DNA from: Symbiodinium natans
Taxonomy: Eukaryota > Sar > Dinophyceae > Suessiales > Symbiodiniaceae
DNA length: 64,000 nucleotides
Assembly (NCBI GenBank): GCA_905221605.1
Contig: CAJNDS010001447.1
Location: 339,001-403,000 of the forward strand
Reading direction: 5' to 3'
The notes beneath the pieces are model-generated. The model was not told where the DNA came from, made no database searches, and was given only the letters and a program-made list of their open reading frames with translations. The translations under genes and the position numbers were made by a program. Shown in pieces: positions 19,901-30,766 of this stretch. Positions within the stretch are counted from its first letter, which is position 1, and each line of letters starts with the position of its first letter.

Positions 19901-21300
19901 CCCTCCTCAACCGCACGAGTCACACCCACGACCCTGAAACGCCGACCCTCAAGCCCTTGCCCAAAACGGCCGGGCAGTTTTCTTCTTTCAGGGTTTAGGG
20001 TTTAGGGTTTGGGGTTTGTATAGGGTTTAGGGTTATCGTTTAGGGTTTTGGGCTTCGGGCGTAGAGTGCCCAATCTTGTTGATCATATTCTTTGGAAAGG
20101 AATTGCAAGTGGAAATTCCTAAACCCAAACAGCTGAGATTTTTAGGGTTTAGGGTTTAGGGTTTAGGGCTTAGGGCTTAGGGCTTAGGGTTTAGGGTTTA
20201 GGGTTTAGGGCTCTAGATTTAGAGGGTTTAGGGGCAAAAGCCTTGCGGCGCCATGCACTTCCGAGGTGCGAGCGCCAGTGTTTCTGCGCTAAGCTGCCCA
20301 CCGGCCTGTTTGCCAGGGGAGTCCTGATAGGGTTTAGGGTTTAGGGTTGAGGGTTTTTAGGGTTTAGGGTTTGGGGTTCATATAGGCTATAGGGTTCTGC
20401 GCAGTTTTCGTGTTTACCTCCCTCCCACCCTTCATGCAGCGCTTGCGCTGTTAAGGTACTTGTTGGGCAGGGGTATGCAGGTGGAGTTGGCAAGGGCTTT
20501 CAGGCGGACTACAAACCTGAGCCCCTTCATCAGTTTCAGGTTTGCAGCTTTTTTTCCCCCCTTTGACAGGCTTAATGAAAATAAACCCTAAACACTGAAG
20601 TTCTACATGGCTACTACAGGGCTAGATTGTGTGGTTTGTGGGCCTTGGGGGAACTTGAGGGGGTGAAATGTCTTGTAGGGCTCGTGTTTTTGCTAAACTT
20701 TTCCGCGGGAGAAGACAGGGTTTCAGGCTCTACGGTCTATGCCAGAAACCAGGGACTTCAGGTTTCGGGCTAGGGAGTTTAGGGTTCAGGGCTTAGGGTT
20801 TAGGGTTTAGGGAACCCTGAGCCCAATCCCCGAGCCCCAAGCCCGGAACGTTGCGCTTGAAGACATCCTTCATCGCTTAGACTGCCAGGGTTTGGGGTTT
20901 AGGGTTTAGGGTCTAGGGCTAGCCGCATGTCCCAAAAACTAAACTCTCCAAAAATCTTGGACCCTAAGCACCCCAAAGCCCACGCCCCCTGGATCCTAAA
21001 CCACCCCCCAAACCCCCCGGAGCCCACAACCCCCCAAGCCCTTAACCCCAAGACCTTGAAACCTTGAACCCTACGTACCCAAACTACACAAAACACCCTA
21101 AGTACCCTAAGTACCCTAAACACCCTGAAAACCCTGAAGGTCCTGAAAACCCCCAAATGCCTAAATACCCTGTAGCACCTAAATACTTAAAGCTAAATGC
21201 CTTTTTCCAAAATGCCCCAAGTAGCCTGAGTACCTAAATACCCAAAGAGCATGAAGAACCTAAGTACGTAAGTACCCTAAATACCCAAAGAACCCCAACG
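19901..21300. repeat. TTTAGGG pieces and CACCCTAAG/TACCCTAAA degenerate units
   Basis: TTTAGGG arrays at 19990-20050, 20142-20215, 20332-20375 and 20775-20812. From 20960 to 21300 an unusual stretch of ACCCTAA, TACCTAAATAC and CCCAAAG units looks like a strongly decayed array. No gene. Confidence 0.55.
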
Positions 21301-21416
21301 ACCCAAACCCTAAACCCTAGCCCTAAACCCTAGCCCTAAACCCTAAACCCTAAACCCTAAACCCTAAACCCTAAACCGGAAGCCCGAACGCCCGAACGCC
21401 CGAAACCTGTGAGCCA

Positions 21417-21493
21417 GGAACCGCATCAGCCAAGCAGTTTTCCCGGACCCGGCGGAGAACAGCCAGGGGATGGAGCTCCACCTCCACAAGGCA
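21417..21493 (+). CDS. Exon-like island with CAG|G and CAG|GTTTGG borders
   Basis: The stretch from after GAGCCAG to before GTTTGGGG is open in all three frames, for example NRISQAVFPDPAENSQGMEL. Because several frames are open, the coding assignment is weak. The borders match AG|G and G|GT. Confidence 0.25.
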
Positions 21494-21570
21494 GGTTTGG
21501 GGTGTGGGGTTTCGGGTTTAGGGTTTAGGGTTTAGGGTGAGGGGCGCATGGAGTCTGGATTTAGGGTTTT

Positions 21571-21640
21571 ATGTTTTGTTTTTGTTGTTTGTTTGTTTTT
21601 TGTGTTTTTCTTTTTTTTTGGGGGGGGGGGGGGGGGGGGC
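21571..21640. repeat. T-rich stretch and poly-G tract
   Basis: A TTTGTTTG/TTTTTTTT-rich stretch is followed by a G run of about 20 at 21620-21639. Confidence 0.8.
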
Positions 21641-21743
21641 TTCAGGGTTTTGGGGGCTCAGTTCGGAGGGGTGCTTCTGGAACTTTGCTTAGACACACCT
21701 TGGGATGGACACACCTTGGGATGGTATCAACGGTAGGCCTGGT

Positions 21744-21915
21744 ACTTGAAGGTTCATGGGTACTTGCAACCCAATCAGGGTTTAGGGATTAGGGTTTAGG
21801 GTTTAGGGTTACGTAGGGTTTAGGGTTTCGGGTTTAGGGTTTAGGGCACTTGTAACCGCAATTATGAGTCTGCTTATAAACTACTTGGGGACTCAAGGGG
21901 GCCTATCAGTACGGT
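21744..21915. mobile_element. TTGGAGGTTCA-family element with embedded TTTAGGG array
   Basis: The left arm CTTGAAGGTTCATGGGTACT follows a TA. Its continuation is interrupted at about 21778 by a TTTAGGG array of about 70 bp. Family sequence (GTAACCGCAATTATGAG, CTTATAAACTACTTGGGGAC) then resumes. Confidence 0.72.
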
Positions 21916-21934
21916 TGTAATTCTAATGGTACTG

Positions 21935-22088
21935 TAGCTACATGGGGCCATAGTGTGGTCCCTCACCTCCGTTATAGTATAGGGTTCTGAATTATGGGCC
22001 CTTGGGTTGTATAGGGTATATAAGGGGTACATGGGGGATCCCCGTTCAAGGGCCCATACTATAAGGGACCATGTAACTACCCTGAGAA
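21935..22088. mobile_element. GGGTAGCTACATGG-family palindrome
   Basis: The left TACTGTAGCTACATGGGGCC pairs with the right GGGACCATGTAACTACCCTG. The inner arms TATAGTATAGGGTTC and GGGCCCATACTATA also pair. A relative lies at 25722-25862. Confidence 0.72.
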
Positions 22089-22103
22089 CAATTGGGGTTT
22101 CAA

Positions 22104-22371
22104 AAACCCTAAACCCTAAACCCTAAACCCTGAACCTTCCAGTGCGACAGGGTGTCTGCTGTCGCCTTATAACCCTTTTATTCGGGCCGACTGGACTGTT
22201 TCTGCACTGTCAAACGCTACCATTTTAGGGTTTAGGGTTTAGGGCTTTGGGTTTAGGGTTTAGGGCTTACGGCTTCGGGTTTGAGAGTTTAGGAGCATGT
22301 TGCGCGACGGGCGCGAGAGGGGAGTGCATACGCCAAAACGAGTCCGCGCCCTTGCTCCAGGTCCTATAAAT
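22104..22371. repeat. CCCTAAA piece, island, TTTAGGG piece
   Basis: CCCTAAA at 22107-22135 and TTTAGGG at 22224-22270 face outward around a 90-bp island. No gene. Confidence 0.6.
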
Positions 22372-22486
22372 GGTCAGTTCCCAAAAATTGGGGTCCTGTT
22401 TTTGGGTACCCCAAATAGGAGGGGCCGTCTTGTAATAATGAACCCCAAAACAGACCCTATGTTAGAGAAGTAACCAAGTCTCCTTG
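22372..22486. mobile_element. AGTTCTCTAA-family relative
   Basis: GGTCAGTTCCCAAAAATTGG at the left and ATGTTAGAGAAGTAACCAAG at the right, with a GGGTACCCCAAATAGG core similar to other members. Diverged. Confidence 0.5.
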
Positions 22487-22500
22487 CAAGTTCTGCAGAT

Positions 22501-22643
22501 GCCCTAAACCCTAAACCCTAAACCCTAAACCCTAAACCCTAAACCCTAAACCCTAAACCCTAAACCCTAAACCCTAAACCCTACACCCTACACCCTAAAC
22601 CCTAAACCCTAAATCCTAAACCCTAAACCCTAAACCCTAAACC
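22501..22643 (-). repeat. Long CCCTAAA array
   Basis: About twenty units with CCCTACA and CCCTAAAT variants. Confidence 0.93.
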
Positions 22644-23029
22644 CGTGCCAAGTGCAGGCACAGATGGACCTGGCTCATGGTCTCGCCCTCTGCCTGAGCC
22701 TTCTGTCAGGTCTCTTGCTGCAGCTTGACCAAGATTTACTAGGGTTCCGGGTTTAGGGTGTAGGGTTCAAGGTTACGGTTTAGGGCTTAGGGTTTAGGGT
22801 TCAGGGTCCAGGGTTTAGGGCTACTATGTGCTTAAGAACCCGCCCAAAAAGAACTGACAAACACATTCTCCCTGATAAGGATAGTATAGGGGTTGTTGTT
22901 CTTTATTTGTTTTTGGGCGGGGTGCTTGGGCAAGTAGTAGTTCAGGGCTTAGCATTTAGGGGTTTGTGGTTTGACATCTCCAGTCCACCATCCTGGGCTT
23001 ACGACTAGGCACTCATTGCTTAAGATCCG

Positions 23030-23033
23030 CCCC

Positions 23034-23064
<31 letters not shown>

Positions 23065-23203
23065 AAAAAAAGGGGGGGGGGGGGTTCAGGGTTAAGCGTT
23101 AAGGGTTATACAACGAATTTTTCCTGGTAAGGGCACTGTGGGGATTATCATCTTTTATTTATTTATTTTTTTTTTGATTTGCGGGGGGGGGGGGGGGGGG
23201 GGG
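23030..23203. repeat. Poly-C, poly-A, poly-G in series, and a second poly-G
   Basis: C run (about 23031-23054), A run (about 23055-23071) and G run (about 23072-23083) in direct succession, then T-rich and another G run at about 23184-23203. C and G runs facing each other across an A run form a ready hairpin. Confidence 0.85.
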
Positions 23204-24400
23204 TTCTGAAGCAAATCGTAGCTAGGTTTTGCGGCTCCGGGCCCAAGGGTTCAGAGCGTAGGGGTGTTGAGTGTTGGCGCGTAGCATGTTCTACAATCCC
23301 TGATGAGGCCTTAAGAAAGGTGACGGCCTAGAAGGGTTCGAAGCCCCTTTTGGCGTTCTTACACACGAGAAAGAAGTGCTATCGTGGTTTCAGAATATGC
23401 ACACTGGAGGGCCGGCTTCATGGAAAGTCTGCGACAACGCCTTAACTTTTGGTCGAGTTTCCAATGGGGGTTTCATGGCCCAAGGTTGGCCAAACAGGTC
23501 GTAGAGTTCCACAGAGTTCGCTTCCGAAAACCTATCCAAACCAGAACTGAGACAGCCAAAACACTTAAACACTTAAACCCTTCGAACCTTACTTGAACCA
23601 TTCGACTCCTATGCCCTGCAGCCAGCAAAGTCCTTTTCTGCGAAAATCCCAGACAGCTTGGAGCCGGCAGAGGATGCAGCAGTTCTTGCCCTGAAGACGT
23701 ACTGGCTGGAAGAACGGGCTGATGGCGATGGCCTGACACGCGAGGGCGCAGCCCGGATCCGGCTCGGGCAGTCAGAGCCAAGAGAACTGGCACAGGTGGA
23801 AGCTTCAGTCTGGGGTAGCGCTGAAGCTTGCCCGTCGCCTCCTTTCTGCAGAATCTCGCCGACTTTGCAGAAGTGCGAGCTGATCTCTTGCACACTTACC
23901 TTCTCACCTTCTTCATTCACGAGTGAAAGGAATGTAATACGCGTGCGAAATGTGCGCGCAACATGATGATCTCATTAGCGCACGAAATGCGCGCTGGATG
24001 TGTATTATTACTGGCGTTAATTATTTGGTGTGTTCGCCTCGCTCATTTCGTGTGCTTTCTTCATTGCATTTCATTTGCAAACTCAATGATTGCGATCACC
24101 TACACATTAATACCAAAAGCGCGCACCCCCCCCCCATCTTGACATGCAAACTATCTTCAAGTGAAGGGCCCCCCATCTTGACATGCAAACTCTCATGCCC
24201 GGCTGTGCAAGCAGCAAGAATTAAGGTAAAGGTCGCGGCATCGAACATCACAAAATGGACTGGGGTTCACAAATCTCGAACGCTATTGTCTAGTGTACAC
24301 TGCTTCCATCATGAGAAGATCGTTGTATTTGTTTTGTTTCGCAAAACTGCGAAATCTTTACTTTGTGTGCCTTCTCAGCACCTCCTTGACCCTTTATAAA
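23204..24400. other. Array-free 1.2-kb stretch
   Basis: Telomere-like units are absent from about 23.2 to 24.4 kb. It holds an exon-like GC-rich island (23622-23850). A later AT-richer part has GCGAAATGTGCGCGC/ACGAAATGCGCGCTGG repeats (about 23945-23998) and a directly repeated CATCTTGACATGCAAACT (about 24137 and 24174). No family recognised. It may be a piece of an unrelated locus. Confidence 0.5.
23622..23850 (+). CDS. Exon-like island, unknown protein
   Basis: After CCCTGCAG the plus frame reads PAKSFSAKIPDSLEPAEDAA, continuing VLALKTYWLEERADGDGLTR and EGAARIRLGQSEPRELAQVE. It is rich in charged helix-forming residues. Two minus-strand frames are also open here, so strand is uncertain. 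No start, no stop conflict and no known motif. Confidence 0.35.
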
Positions 24401-24900
24401 CCTGAAACCCTAAACCCTCAACCCTAAACCCTAAACACTAGCCCTAAACCCTAACCCTAAACCCTAAACCCTACACCCAAAACCCTAAGCCGTCTTGGCT
24501 TCCCCTATGCCGAGGATCCTGTTCTGAAGGTCCTTACCAGGGATGAGCCTGACACCCAAAGCGGATCAACTACCCCATCACAGCAGGCCCTAAACCCTAA
24601 ACCCTAAACCCTAAACCCTAAACCCTAAACCCTAAACCCTAAACCCTAAACCCTAAACCCAAAAAACGATGAACCCTCAACCCCAAACCCCATGAGCCCT
24701 CAACCAAACCCTCAACCCCAAAGCCTCAGGACCTTGAACCACTGCAGCTCTAGCACCCTGAGGCTCAGTAAGGTGGTCCCTTGGAGACCTAAAGCACCTC
24801 AAACAATATTTAGGATAAAGTCCTGAAGGTTTCCCTATAGGGTCTAGGTTTTAGGGTTTAGGGTTTAAGGTTTAGGGTTTAGGGATGTTTAGGGTTTAAG
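24400..24900. repeat. CCCTAAA arrays
   Basis: Units at 24403-24490 and a clean run of about ten at 24592-24660, then CTCAACC-type degenerate units and TTTAGGG at 24850-24900. Confidence 0.8.
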
Positions 24901-25721
24901 GTTGTTCAGTCCACCCACAACAACGCACAAAGTTGTGTCGAGAGGTTCCCCTCTAAGCCCGCCATGCTTGTCAACTCAGGATCATAACGTTGCTGGTCGA
25001 CTACGCGACAGGAGCCCCCTTCCTTGTGTGTCTCCTCTTGCCTTTTCTTCTTCTCTTGCCTTGGGCTTGCGTTGGCTTTGCCTGGATGTTTACCTACAGG
25101 GTTTAGGATTTAGGGTTTAGGGTTTTTCGGTTTAGGGTTTGGGGTTTAAGGTTTAGGGTCTACTAAGGCTTTAGGCATTGGCTCTCCGGTGTATTGGTCA
25201 AGGCCCTTGCAAGGTTTTTGTGGCATCCTGAAGATGAGGGCTTGGGCAGGCGCCTTGAAAGAACACCAGCGCCTTAAAGGTCGCGGTGGCGGCGGAAGAG
25301 CGGTTTGGGGCTTGGGGTTTAGGGTTTAGGGTTTAGGGTTTAGGGTTTAGGGCTTAGGGCTTAGGGTTTAGGGTTTCAGGGCTCCTGCAGCGACTGCTTA
25401 ACGTTGAGTGTCGACCTCCAAGCATCGGCAATATCATACACCTGCCCTGGTCTAAGACAGGGCCTGGTATTGCCCTAACCCTAAACCCTAAACCCTAAAC
25501 CCTAAACCCTAAACCCTAAACCCTAAACTCGTTTTTTCACGGACCACAGCGTACTTGCATGCAGGGGATGGGGAGGCGGAGGACATGAACGTCTTGTGAT
25601 CAGGTTCCTTCAAGTAGACGGCACCGCATGGCTAGTCAGCTTTGGGGTCTCTTGTTAAATTGGGTTTGGGATTTAGGGTTTAGGGTTTAGGGTTTAGGGT
25701 TTAGGGCCCCTAAACTTTCAG

Positions 25722-25862
25722 GGTAGCTGCATGGTCATGGCCCCTTAGTATGGGCCCTTGAATGGGGATCCCTCATATACCCAAGAAATCCCAACGGCCC
25801 ATGCTTCCGAACCCTTTAAAGAAGGTAAGGGACCATACTCAGGAACCGTGTAGCTACCCTTA
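25722..25862. mobile_element. GGGTAGCTACATGG-family palindrome
   Basis: TTCAGGGTAGCTGCATGGTC pairs with inverted TAAGGGTAGCTACACGGTTC. The inner CTTAGTATGGGCCCTTG matches an inverted GGTAAGGGACCATACTC. It lies between a TTTAGGG array (25675-25705) and a CCCTAAA array (25870-25960). Confidence 0.78.
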
Positions 25863-25869
25863 GAAAATA

Positions 25870-26160
25870 GCCCCTAAACCCTAAACCCTAAACCCTAAAT
25901 CCCTAAACCCTAAACCCTAAACCCTAAGCCCCTAAACCCTAAACCCTAAACCCTAAACCGACTCTGGTTCTGCTAGCCGCCCCACCACCGACCCCCCCTC
26001 CTGCATCGGTGGCACCCAGGGTTGACTCTGTGCCCCTGCAATGGGGCTTGGGGTCCTTGTATATAGTGATGGTATGTTTAGGGTTTAGGGTTTAGGGTTA
26101 GGGGTTAGGGTTTAGTGTTTAGGGTTTAGGGTTTAGGGTTTAGGGAGGGTTTAGGGTTCA
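25870..26160. repeat. CCCTAAA array, island, TTTAGGG array
   Basis: About thirteen CCCTAAA units (25870-25960), a 110-bp island, then TTTAGGG units (26073-26165). Confidence 0.85.
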
Positions 26161-26194
26161 GGGTTAGGGTACCTGTCATTTACCCCATGCCTTT

Positions 26195-26261
26195 CAGCAT
26201 TGCCATGCTCTCCCCGAAAAAGCTCCCGGGAGCCGATATTGGGAGCATACCGCCCTGTGAC
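26195..26261 (+). CDS. Exon-like block left of introner, membrane-protein-like gene
   Basis: One frame ends REPILGAYRPVT at the introner's TGAC border and continues in frame as GYKFSDN on the other side. A TTTCAG acceptor-like site lies at its left. The two other frames are partly open, so this is suggestive rather than certain. Confidence 0.4.
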
Positions 26262-26372
26262 CTTTGTGGTGCTTTTCTGTAACTCTAGATCCTTAGCCTT
26301 TCTGGCTTTATTGGATTTCCGAGTAAGGCAGCTAAAATTTAATTTATAGCTACCCTCCTAAGTGCAGCCAAG
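26262..26372. mobile_element. Introner (CTTGG...CCAAG family), second copy, TGAC target duplication
   Basis: Clearly the same element as in the RCC1-like gene: shared GATCCTTAGCCTTT, TAAGGCAGCTAAA, TATAGCTACCCTCCTAAGTG and CAGCCAAG. It is flanked by TGAC (26258-26261 and 26373-26376). The donor is not an obvious GT/GC/GA, so the splice borders are open. Confidence 0.85.
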
Positions 26373-26376
26373 TGAC

Positions 26377-26515
26377 AGGATACAAGTTTTCAGACAATCG
26401 CTTGTGGTATTCCGACATGGTCCTCTTCGCCATTCTGGTGTTCTGTGTCTCAGCTGACTTGCTGGTTCGGTTTTTTCAGGCTGTTTGCGCCAGATCAAAT
26501 GCCATCTCCCAACCC
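26377..26515 (+). CDS. Exon-like block with a transmembrane helix
   Basis: GYKFSDNRLWYSDM followed by the hydrophobic stretch VLFAILVFCVSADLLV and RFFQAVCARSNAISQP, then TGA. This is a plausible single membrane span following an aromatic, charged segment. It is the right-hand partner of the block at 26195-26261. The protein family is not identified. Confidence 0.45.
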
Positions 26516-26539
26516 TGAACCCGAAGCTCCGCAGTCCTT

Positions 26540-26780
26540 CAAACCCTAAACCCTAAACCCTAAACCCTAAACCCTAAACCCTAAACCCTAAACATCAGGA
26601 CCATGCGCTCGCAGGAGTCCTGGCGTTAGGTCGTCCGCCCATGGGACAGTGGCGCAACAACATCAGCCTGAAGATTTTCTAGGGTAAGGCCTAAGTCACA
26701 TACCACCCGAGCAGGACACTTCGGTCCCCAACTGGCTTCATTCTCAGCTGAACCCTAAACCCTAAACCCTAAACCCTAAG
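26540..26780. repeat. CCCTAAA arrays and spacer
   Basis: Seven units at 26543-26592 and four at 26752-26780. Confidence 0.8.
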
Positions 26781-26935
26781 CCCCCAGTGAGTCTGCATGT
26801 TGAGACCAAGTGGCCTTGGCTCACAGTCCATGTATCCTGGAGCTTCCGGCTCATTCCTTCCCGCACATCCCTAAGCCTTTGTAAACATAAACCCTAAACC
26901 CCAAACCCCTAAACCCTAAACCCTAAACCCTAAAC

Positions 26936-27560
26936 CTACTCTATGAACCTACTGTATATACCCTATAAAGCCTACTGTATAAGCCCTACTGTATAAACCC
27001 TACTGTATATACCCTACTGTATAAACCCTATAAACCCTACTGTATAAGCCCTACTGTATAAACCCTACTGTATAAACCCTATAAACCCTATAAGCATAAA
27101 CCCTACAAACCTTGTAAACATAAACCCGCCTGCTCCTGAGAAGGCCGTTTCCACTAAAAAAATCTCGCGTCCAGGACCCACATGACGATGTCTGCTTGTG
27201 TCTGCAGGGCTTTCGGCGCAAGTCCAGACCAGTACTCCCCGAACGCATGCTGCATAAACTCTAGAAACCCTATAAACATAAACCCTATAGCCTATAAACC
27301 CTATTAAACCCTATAAACCCTATAAACCTTATAGACCCTAATTATAAACATAAGCCCTATAAACCTTATAAACCTTGTAAACCCTATAAACCCCCAATAA
27401 ACCTTCTAGACCCTGTTTAAGCCTTACAAGCCCTGTCAACCCTATAAACCCTATAAACCCTATAAACCTTATACACCTGATAAACCCCATAAACCCTACG
27501 AACCTTATAGGCCTACAAATCTTACAAGCCCTGTCAACCCTACAAACCTACCGCCTAAGA
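26936..27560 (-). repeat. CCCTATAAA / CCCTACTGTATAAA degenerate array
   Basis: About 620 bp of TATAAACC-containing units: first CCCTACTGTATAAA units (26940-27080), then CCCTATAAA and CCTTATAAA units (27240-27550). A 150-bp unique insert sits at 27120-27245. It is an AT-extended variant of the telomere heptamer. Confidence 0.88.
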
Positions 27561-27619
27561 GGCCCAACTAGGAGCCAGAGTTGGCCCTGATTCCCCTTTT
27601 TTTGAGGTTCAGCTTCTCT

Positions 27620-28330
27620 GGATACTAGGGTTTAGGGTTTAGGGTTTAGGGTTTAGGATTCCAAAAAGGGCACCCTTTGTATTCCCATAGGTTACTCCTG
27701 GGTCTAGCCAAGACTCCGAGGCACCCGAGCCTATTCAGCCGAGCCCTCCTGCAAAGCAGTGCCCTGGCTGGCAGTTAACTCTCCAAAATTTCAGGTTAGG
27801 GTTTAGGGTTTAGGGTTTAGGGTTTAGGGTTTAGGGGTTTAGGGTTTAGGGTTTAGGGTTTACGTTTAAAGGTTTCAGGTCTAGGCCCTCAGGCTTGAAG
27901 TCATCTATGGGGTTTACGAAGATCAGGGTTTCGGGTTTAGGGTTTAGGGTTTAGGGCTTAGGGTTTAGGATTTGTGACTGCCCTTTTACTAGAGGGCTTC
28001 GGGGCTTAGGTCTTATTGAGGGCTATGGGGTCGCAGGGTTGAGGGCTTCAAGGGCCTCCCAGCCTAGACGTCGACCCTCGACTGCCGAAACTGAGAAACC
28101 TTAAGTCCGAAACCCTTAAACTGGTAAACCCGGAGGCCCTCAACCCTAAACCCTAAACCCTAAACCCTAAACCCTAAACCCTAAACCTTAAACCCTTATA
28201 CCCTCAGCCTAAGCCGCCAAGCTCCCAGGCTTTGGCTGAGGCTTTAAGGGAGCTCGTCGCATGGCCCACTTGCCTGTGAATCCAAACCCCCCCAAGCCCC
28301 CAATGAAGTACTTTAGGGTTTAGGTTTTAG
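27620..28330. repeat. TTTAGGG and CCCTAAA pieces
   Basis: TTTAGGG at 27628-27660, 27795-27865 and 27935-27970; CCCTAAA at 28140-28200. The spacers show no gene. Confidence 0.7.
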
Positions 28331-28730
28331 GGTTTAGGGCTTGGGGTTTAGGATGCTGGCACAGACATTTCGGGTGATCCCTGGGATGACCGACCTGTCG
28401 GGCAGCCTGCAACCGAGTGGAGACAGACAACGGAGGCGACCGTCTGTCACAATTCCTGGATGGCACACAAGAGGCTGACGTGGTGCCGGATCACCCGCAA
28501 GGGCTTGGGGCTGTGATGATGGGTCGATTTCTCCTTTTGAAGGGTTTAGGGTTTAGGGCCTTAGTTTGTCGTATCTTTTCCTTCTCAAGCGTATGGCGGT
28601 TACTCTGGGCCTCCAGCCGACAGGGAACACGGGTGACTTCGGTTTCAGGGCTAAACCATGTTAAACCGCCAAAAGCCCCCAACCCAGAACTCCACTGCAC
28701 CCATTTGTGGTAGACACATACTTGGAGGCT

Positions 28731-28866
28731 CAGGGTACTTATAACCCCAATAATTATAACTGCACTCATAAGCCCGCTGAGTCCCCTAAGTAGGTGAGAA
28801 GTATTATATTTGTGGTTATAAGTACCCGAAACCCGAAACCCTAAACCCTAGACCCTAAACCTCCAA
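28731..28866. mobile_element. TTGGAGGTTCA-family element with CCCGAAA/CCCTAAA array in the right arm
   Basis: CTTGGAGGCTCAGGGTACTT and AACCTCCAAG ends are flanked by TA on each side. The arms ACTTATAACCCCAATAATTA and TATTTGTGGTTATAAGTAC pair. Between the right arm and its terminus lie CCCGAAA, CCCTAAA and CCCTAGA units, as if the array was added inside the element. Confidence 0.82.
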
Positions 28867-28979
28867 GTAAGACTCAGGGGCCCACCTTCTCCCTGTTTTC
28901 AGCTACGTGGAATCCTATGGATCGGGAAGGGACGATGGAGTTCCTGATCTTTTGAGAGACCCTAAACCCTAAACCCTAA

Positions 28980-29320
28980 ACCCACAACATGCGGGATTTA
29001 GGGTTTAGGGCTAGGGTTTAGGGTCAGGGGGTTGAGGGGGTTGAGGGTTTAGGGGTTGAGGGGGGGTTCAGGGTTTCGGGTAGGGGGGGGGGGGGGGGGG
29101 GGTTGTTTAGGGTTTAGGGTTTATAGCGGATTGAGTGTGTTTAGGGTTTAGGGTTAGAGGGTTGAGAGGGTTTAGGGTTCAGCAGGTTGAAGGGGTTTAG
29201 GGTTTAGGTTTTAGGGTTTAGGGTTTAGGGGGTTGGGGGGGTTTTGGGGTTTAGGGTTTAGGGGGTAGGGTTTAGGGTTTAGGGTTTAGGGTTTAGGGTT
29301 TAGGGTTTAGGGTTTAGGGT
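28980..29320 (+). repeat. TTTAGGG arrays with GGGTTGAGGG variants and poly-G
   Basis: Degenerate TTTAGGG/GGTTGAGGG units, a G run at about 29083-29101 and nine clean TTTAGGG units at 29268-29320. Confidence 0.85.
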
Positions 29321-29454
29321 TACATAATAGGGAACACAAAAGGGACCATATGTTAGAGAACTGGCCATATCGCAGGCCTGGGCTACCAACCTGATCGTGC
29401 TCCTGGCGACCCTCCTCCACAGCAGCCTAGCTGGGTGAAGTGCTCTAAGGGAAA

Positions 29455-29665
29455 CCCCAAACCCTAAAACCCCAAAACCCTAAAACCCTAAAACTCCTAA
29501 ACCCTAAAACCCCAAAACTCCTAAAACCCTAAAACCCTACAACCCTAAAACCCTAAAACCTTACAACCCTGAAACCCTAAAACCCCTAAAGCCCTAAAAC
29601 CCCAAAACCTCAATACCCTAAAACCCTAGAACATCAACCCTAAACCCTAAACGCCCTAAACCCGG
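29455..29665 (-). repeat. CCCTAAAA octamer array, second block
   Basis: About 200 bp of CCCTAAAA/CCCCAAAA units, like the block at 16.5 kb. Confidence 0.88.
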
Positions 29666-29908
29666 ACCTTTAAGGATTTTGGCGTTGGGGGCTTCGGGGG
29701 CTTCGAGACCTGCGACGGCTTCAGGGCACAGGGTTTAGGGTTTGGGGTTTAGAGTTTTAGGGTTCAGGGTTTGGGGTTTGGGGTTTTGGGTTTAGGGTTT
29801 AGGGTTTGGGCTTTTGTCGATGTTTTATTGCAGGCTTCAGGCTCAATTCATCCCATAGTTCCCTTGACGGCCCTGTTTTGCAAAGCGCGAAAACCCTAAA
29901 CCCCAAAC

Positions 29909-30012
29909 TTGGGATGTTCGCCCTTATACTCACATGCAGTCCTTAATAGGGATCATAATAGGGGGTACTGTAATCCCTACTTAGGACTGTTAGTATAAGG
30001 GGGAACATCCCA
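29909..30012. mobile_element. TTGGGATGTTCCCCCTTATAC palindromic element
   Basis: Arms TTGGGATGTTCGCCCTTATA and inverted TTGGGATGTTCCCCCTTATA are almost perfect over about 35 bp, with AGTCCTTA further in. Related: 46296-46399 (whole) and 31359-31409 (half). Confidence 0.85.
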
Positions 30013-30024
30013 ACCAGACCAAAG

Positions 30025-30118
30025 CTCCCTAAACCCTAAACCCTAAACCCTAAACCCTAAACCCTAAACCCTAAACCCTAAACCCTAAACCCTAAACCCT
30101 AAACCCTGAACTCTAAAC
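30025..30118 (-). repeat. CCCTAAA array
   Basis: About thirteen units, followed by AACCCCCACGTGGGCTC, which matches the end of the composite element at 10210-10520. Confidence 0.88.
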
Positions 30119-30419
30119 CCCCACGTGGGCTCTCAGATTGGCATACTTCTATCCCAAGCGCAGATGGTTTTGAGTTCCCTTGATATCCTGATCCCTAAAC
30201 TCTAAGCCCTACACACCCAACCCCAAACCCTATAAACCCTATAAACCCTATAAACCCTATAATAACTTCTGTAAACCTTGTAAACCCTGTATACCCAGGG
30301 TTAAGGGTGCCAGGGTGCTGTTGCGCCCCACTTCCGAGCTTGCCGCCTCCATAACGCGTGTCTGTTGAAAGCCTGAACCCTTGCAACCCTAAATCCGCAA
30401 AGTTGCCTCTAAGCCGTCT

Positions 30420-30700
30420 ACTGCTTCGGGTCTGTTTCGGGAGGTGGGGGTGGGGGGGGGCGGGGGCGGGGGCGGTTGAATGAAATCGGGATGTGTATTA
30501 GACATCTATATATACATACATATACATGAGGAGTGGGGTACGGACTGCAGTACTCCTCCACTCCTCCTTACCCAAAAGATGCCGAAAAAATCAGGATGAT
30601 GGGGTGTAAGGCATTTTCATTCAAGGGCTTGGGGGTTGGGCGGGGGGGGGGGGTGGGGGGCGTCCCCGAATAACCCTAAATCCGCACCGTAAGCCCCAAC
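30420..30700. other. G-rich spacer with (AT)-rich microsatellite
   Basis: GGGGGTGGGG-type tracts at about 30440-30472 and 30640-30660 and a TATATATACATACATATACA stretch near 30508. No gene. Confidence 0.55.
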
Positions 30701-30765
30701 CCTAAACCCTAAACCCTAAACCTTAAACCCTAAACCCTAAACCCTAAACCCTAAACCCTAAACCA
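30696..30765 (-). repeat. CCCTAAA array
   Basis: About nine units ending AAACCAG before an exon-like island. Confidence 0.88.
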
Positions 30766-30766
30766 G

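Noticed and set aside
28365-28770. Protein gene in the 28.4-28.8 kb stretch
   Set aside because: Several conflicting frames are open, the longest run into TTTAGGG or a palindromic element, and no family signature appears.
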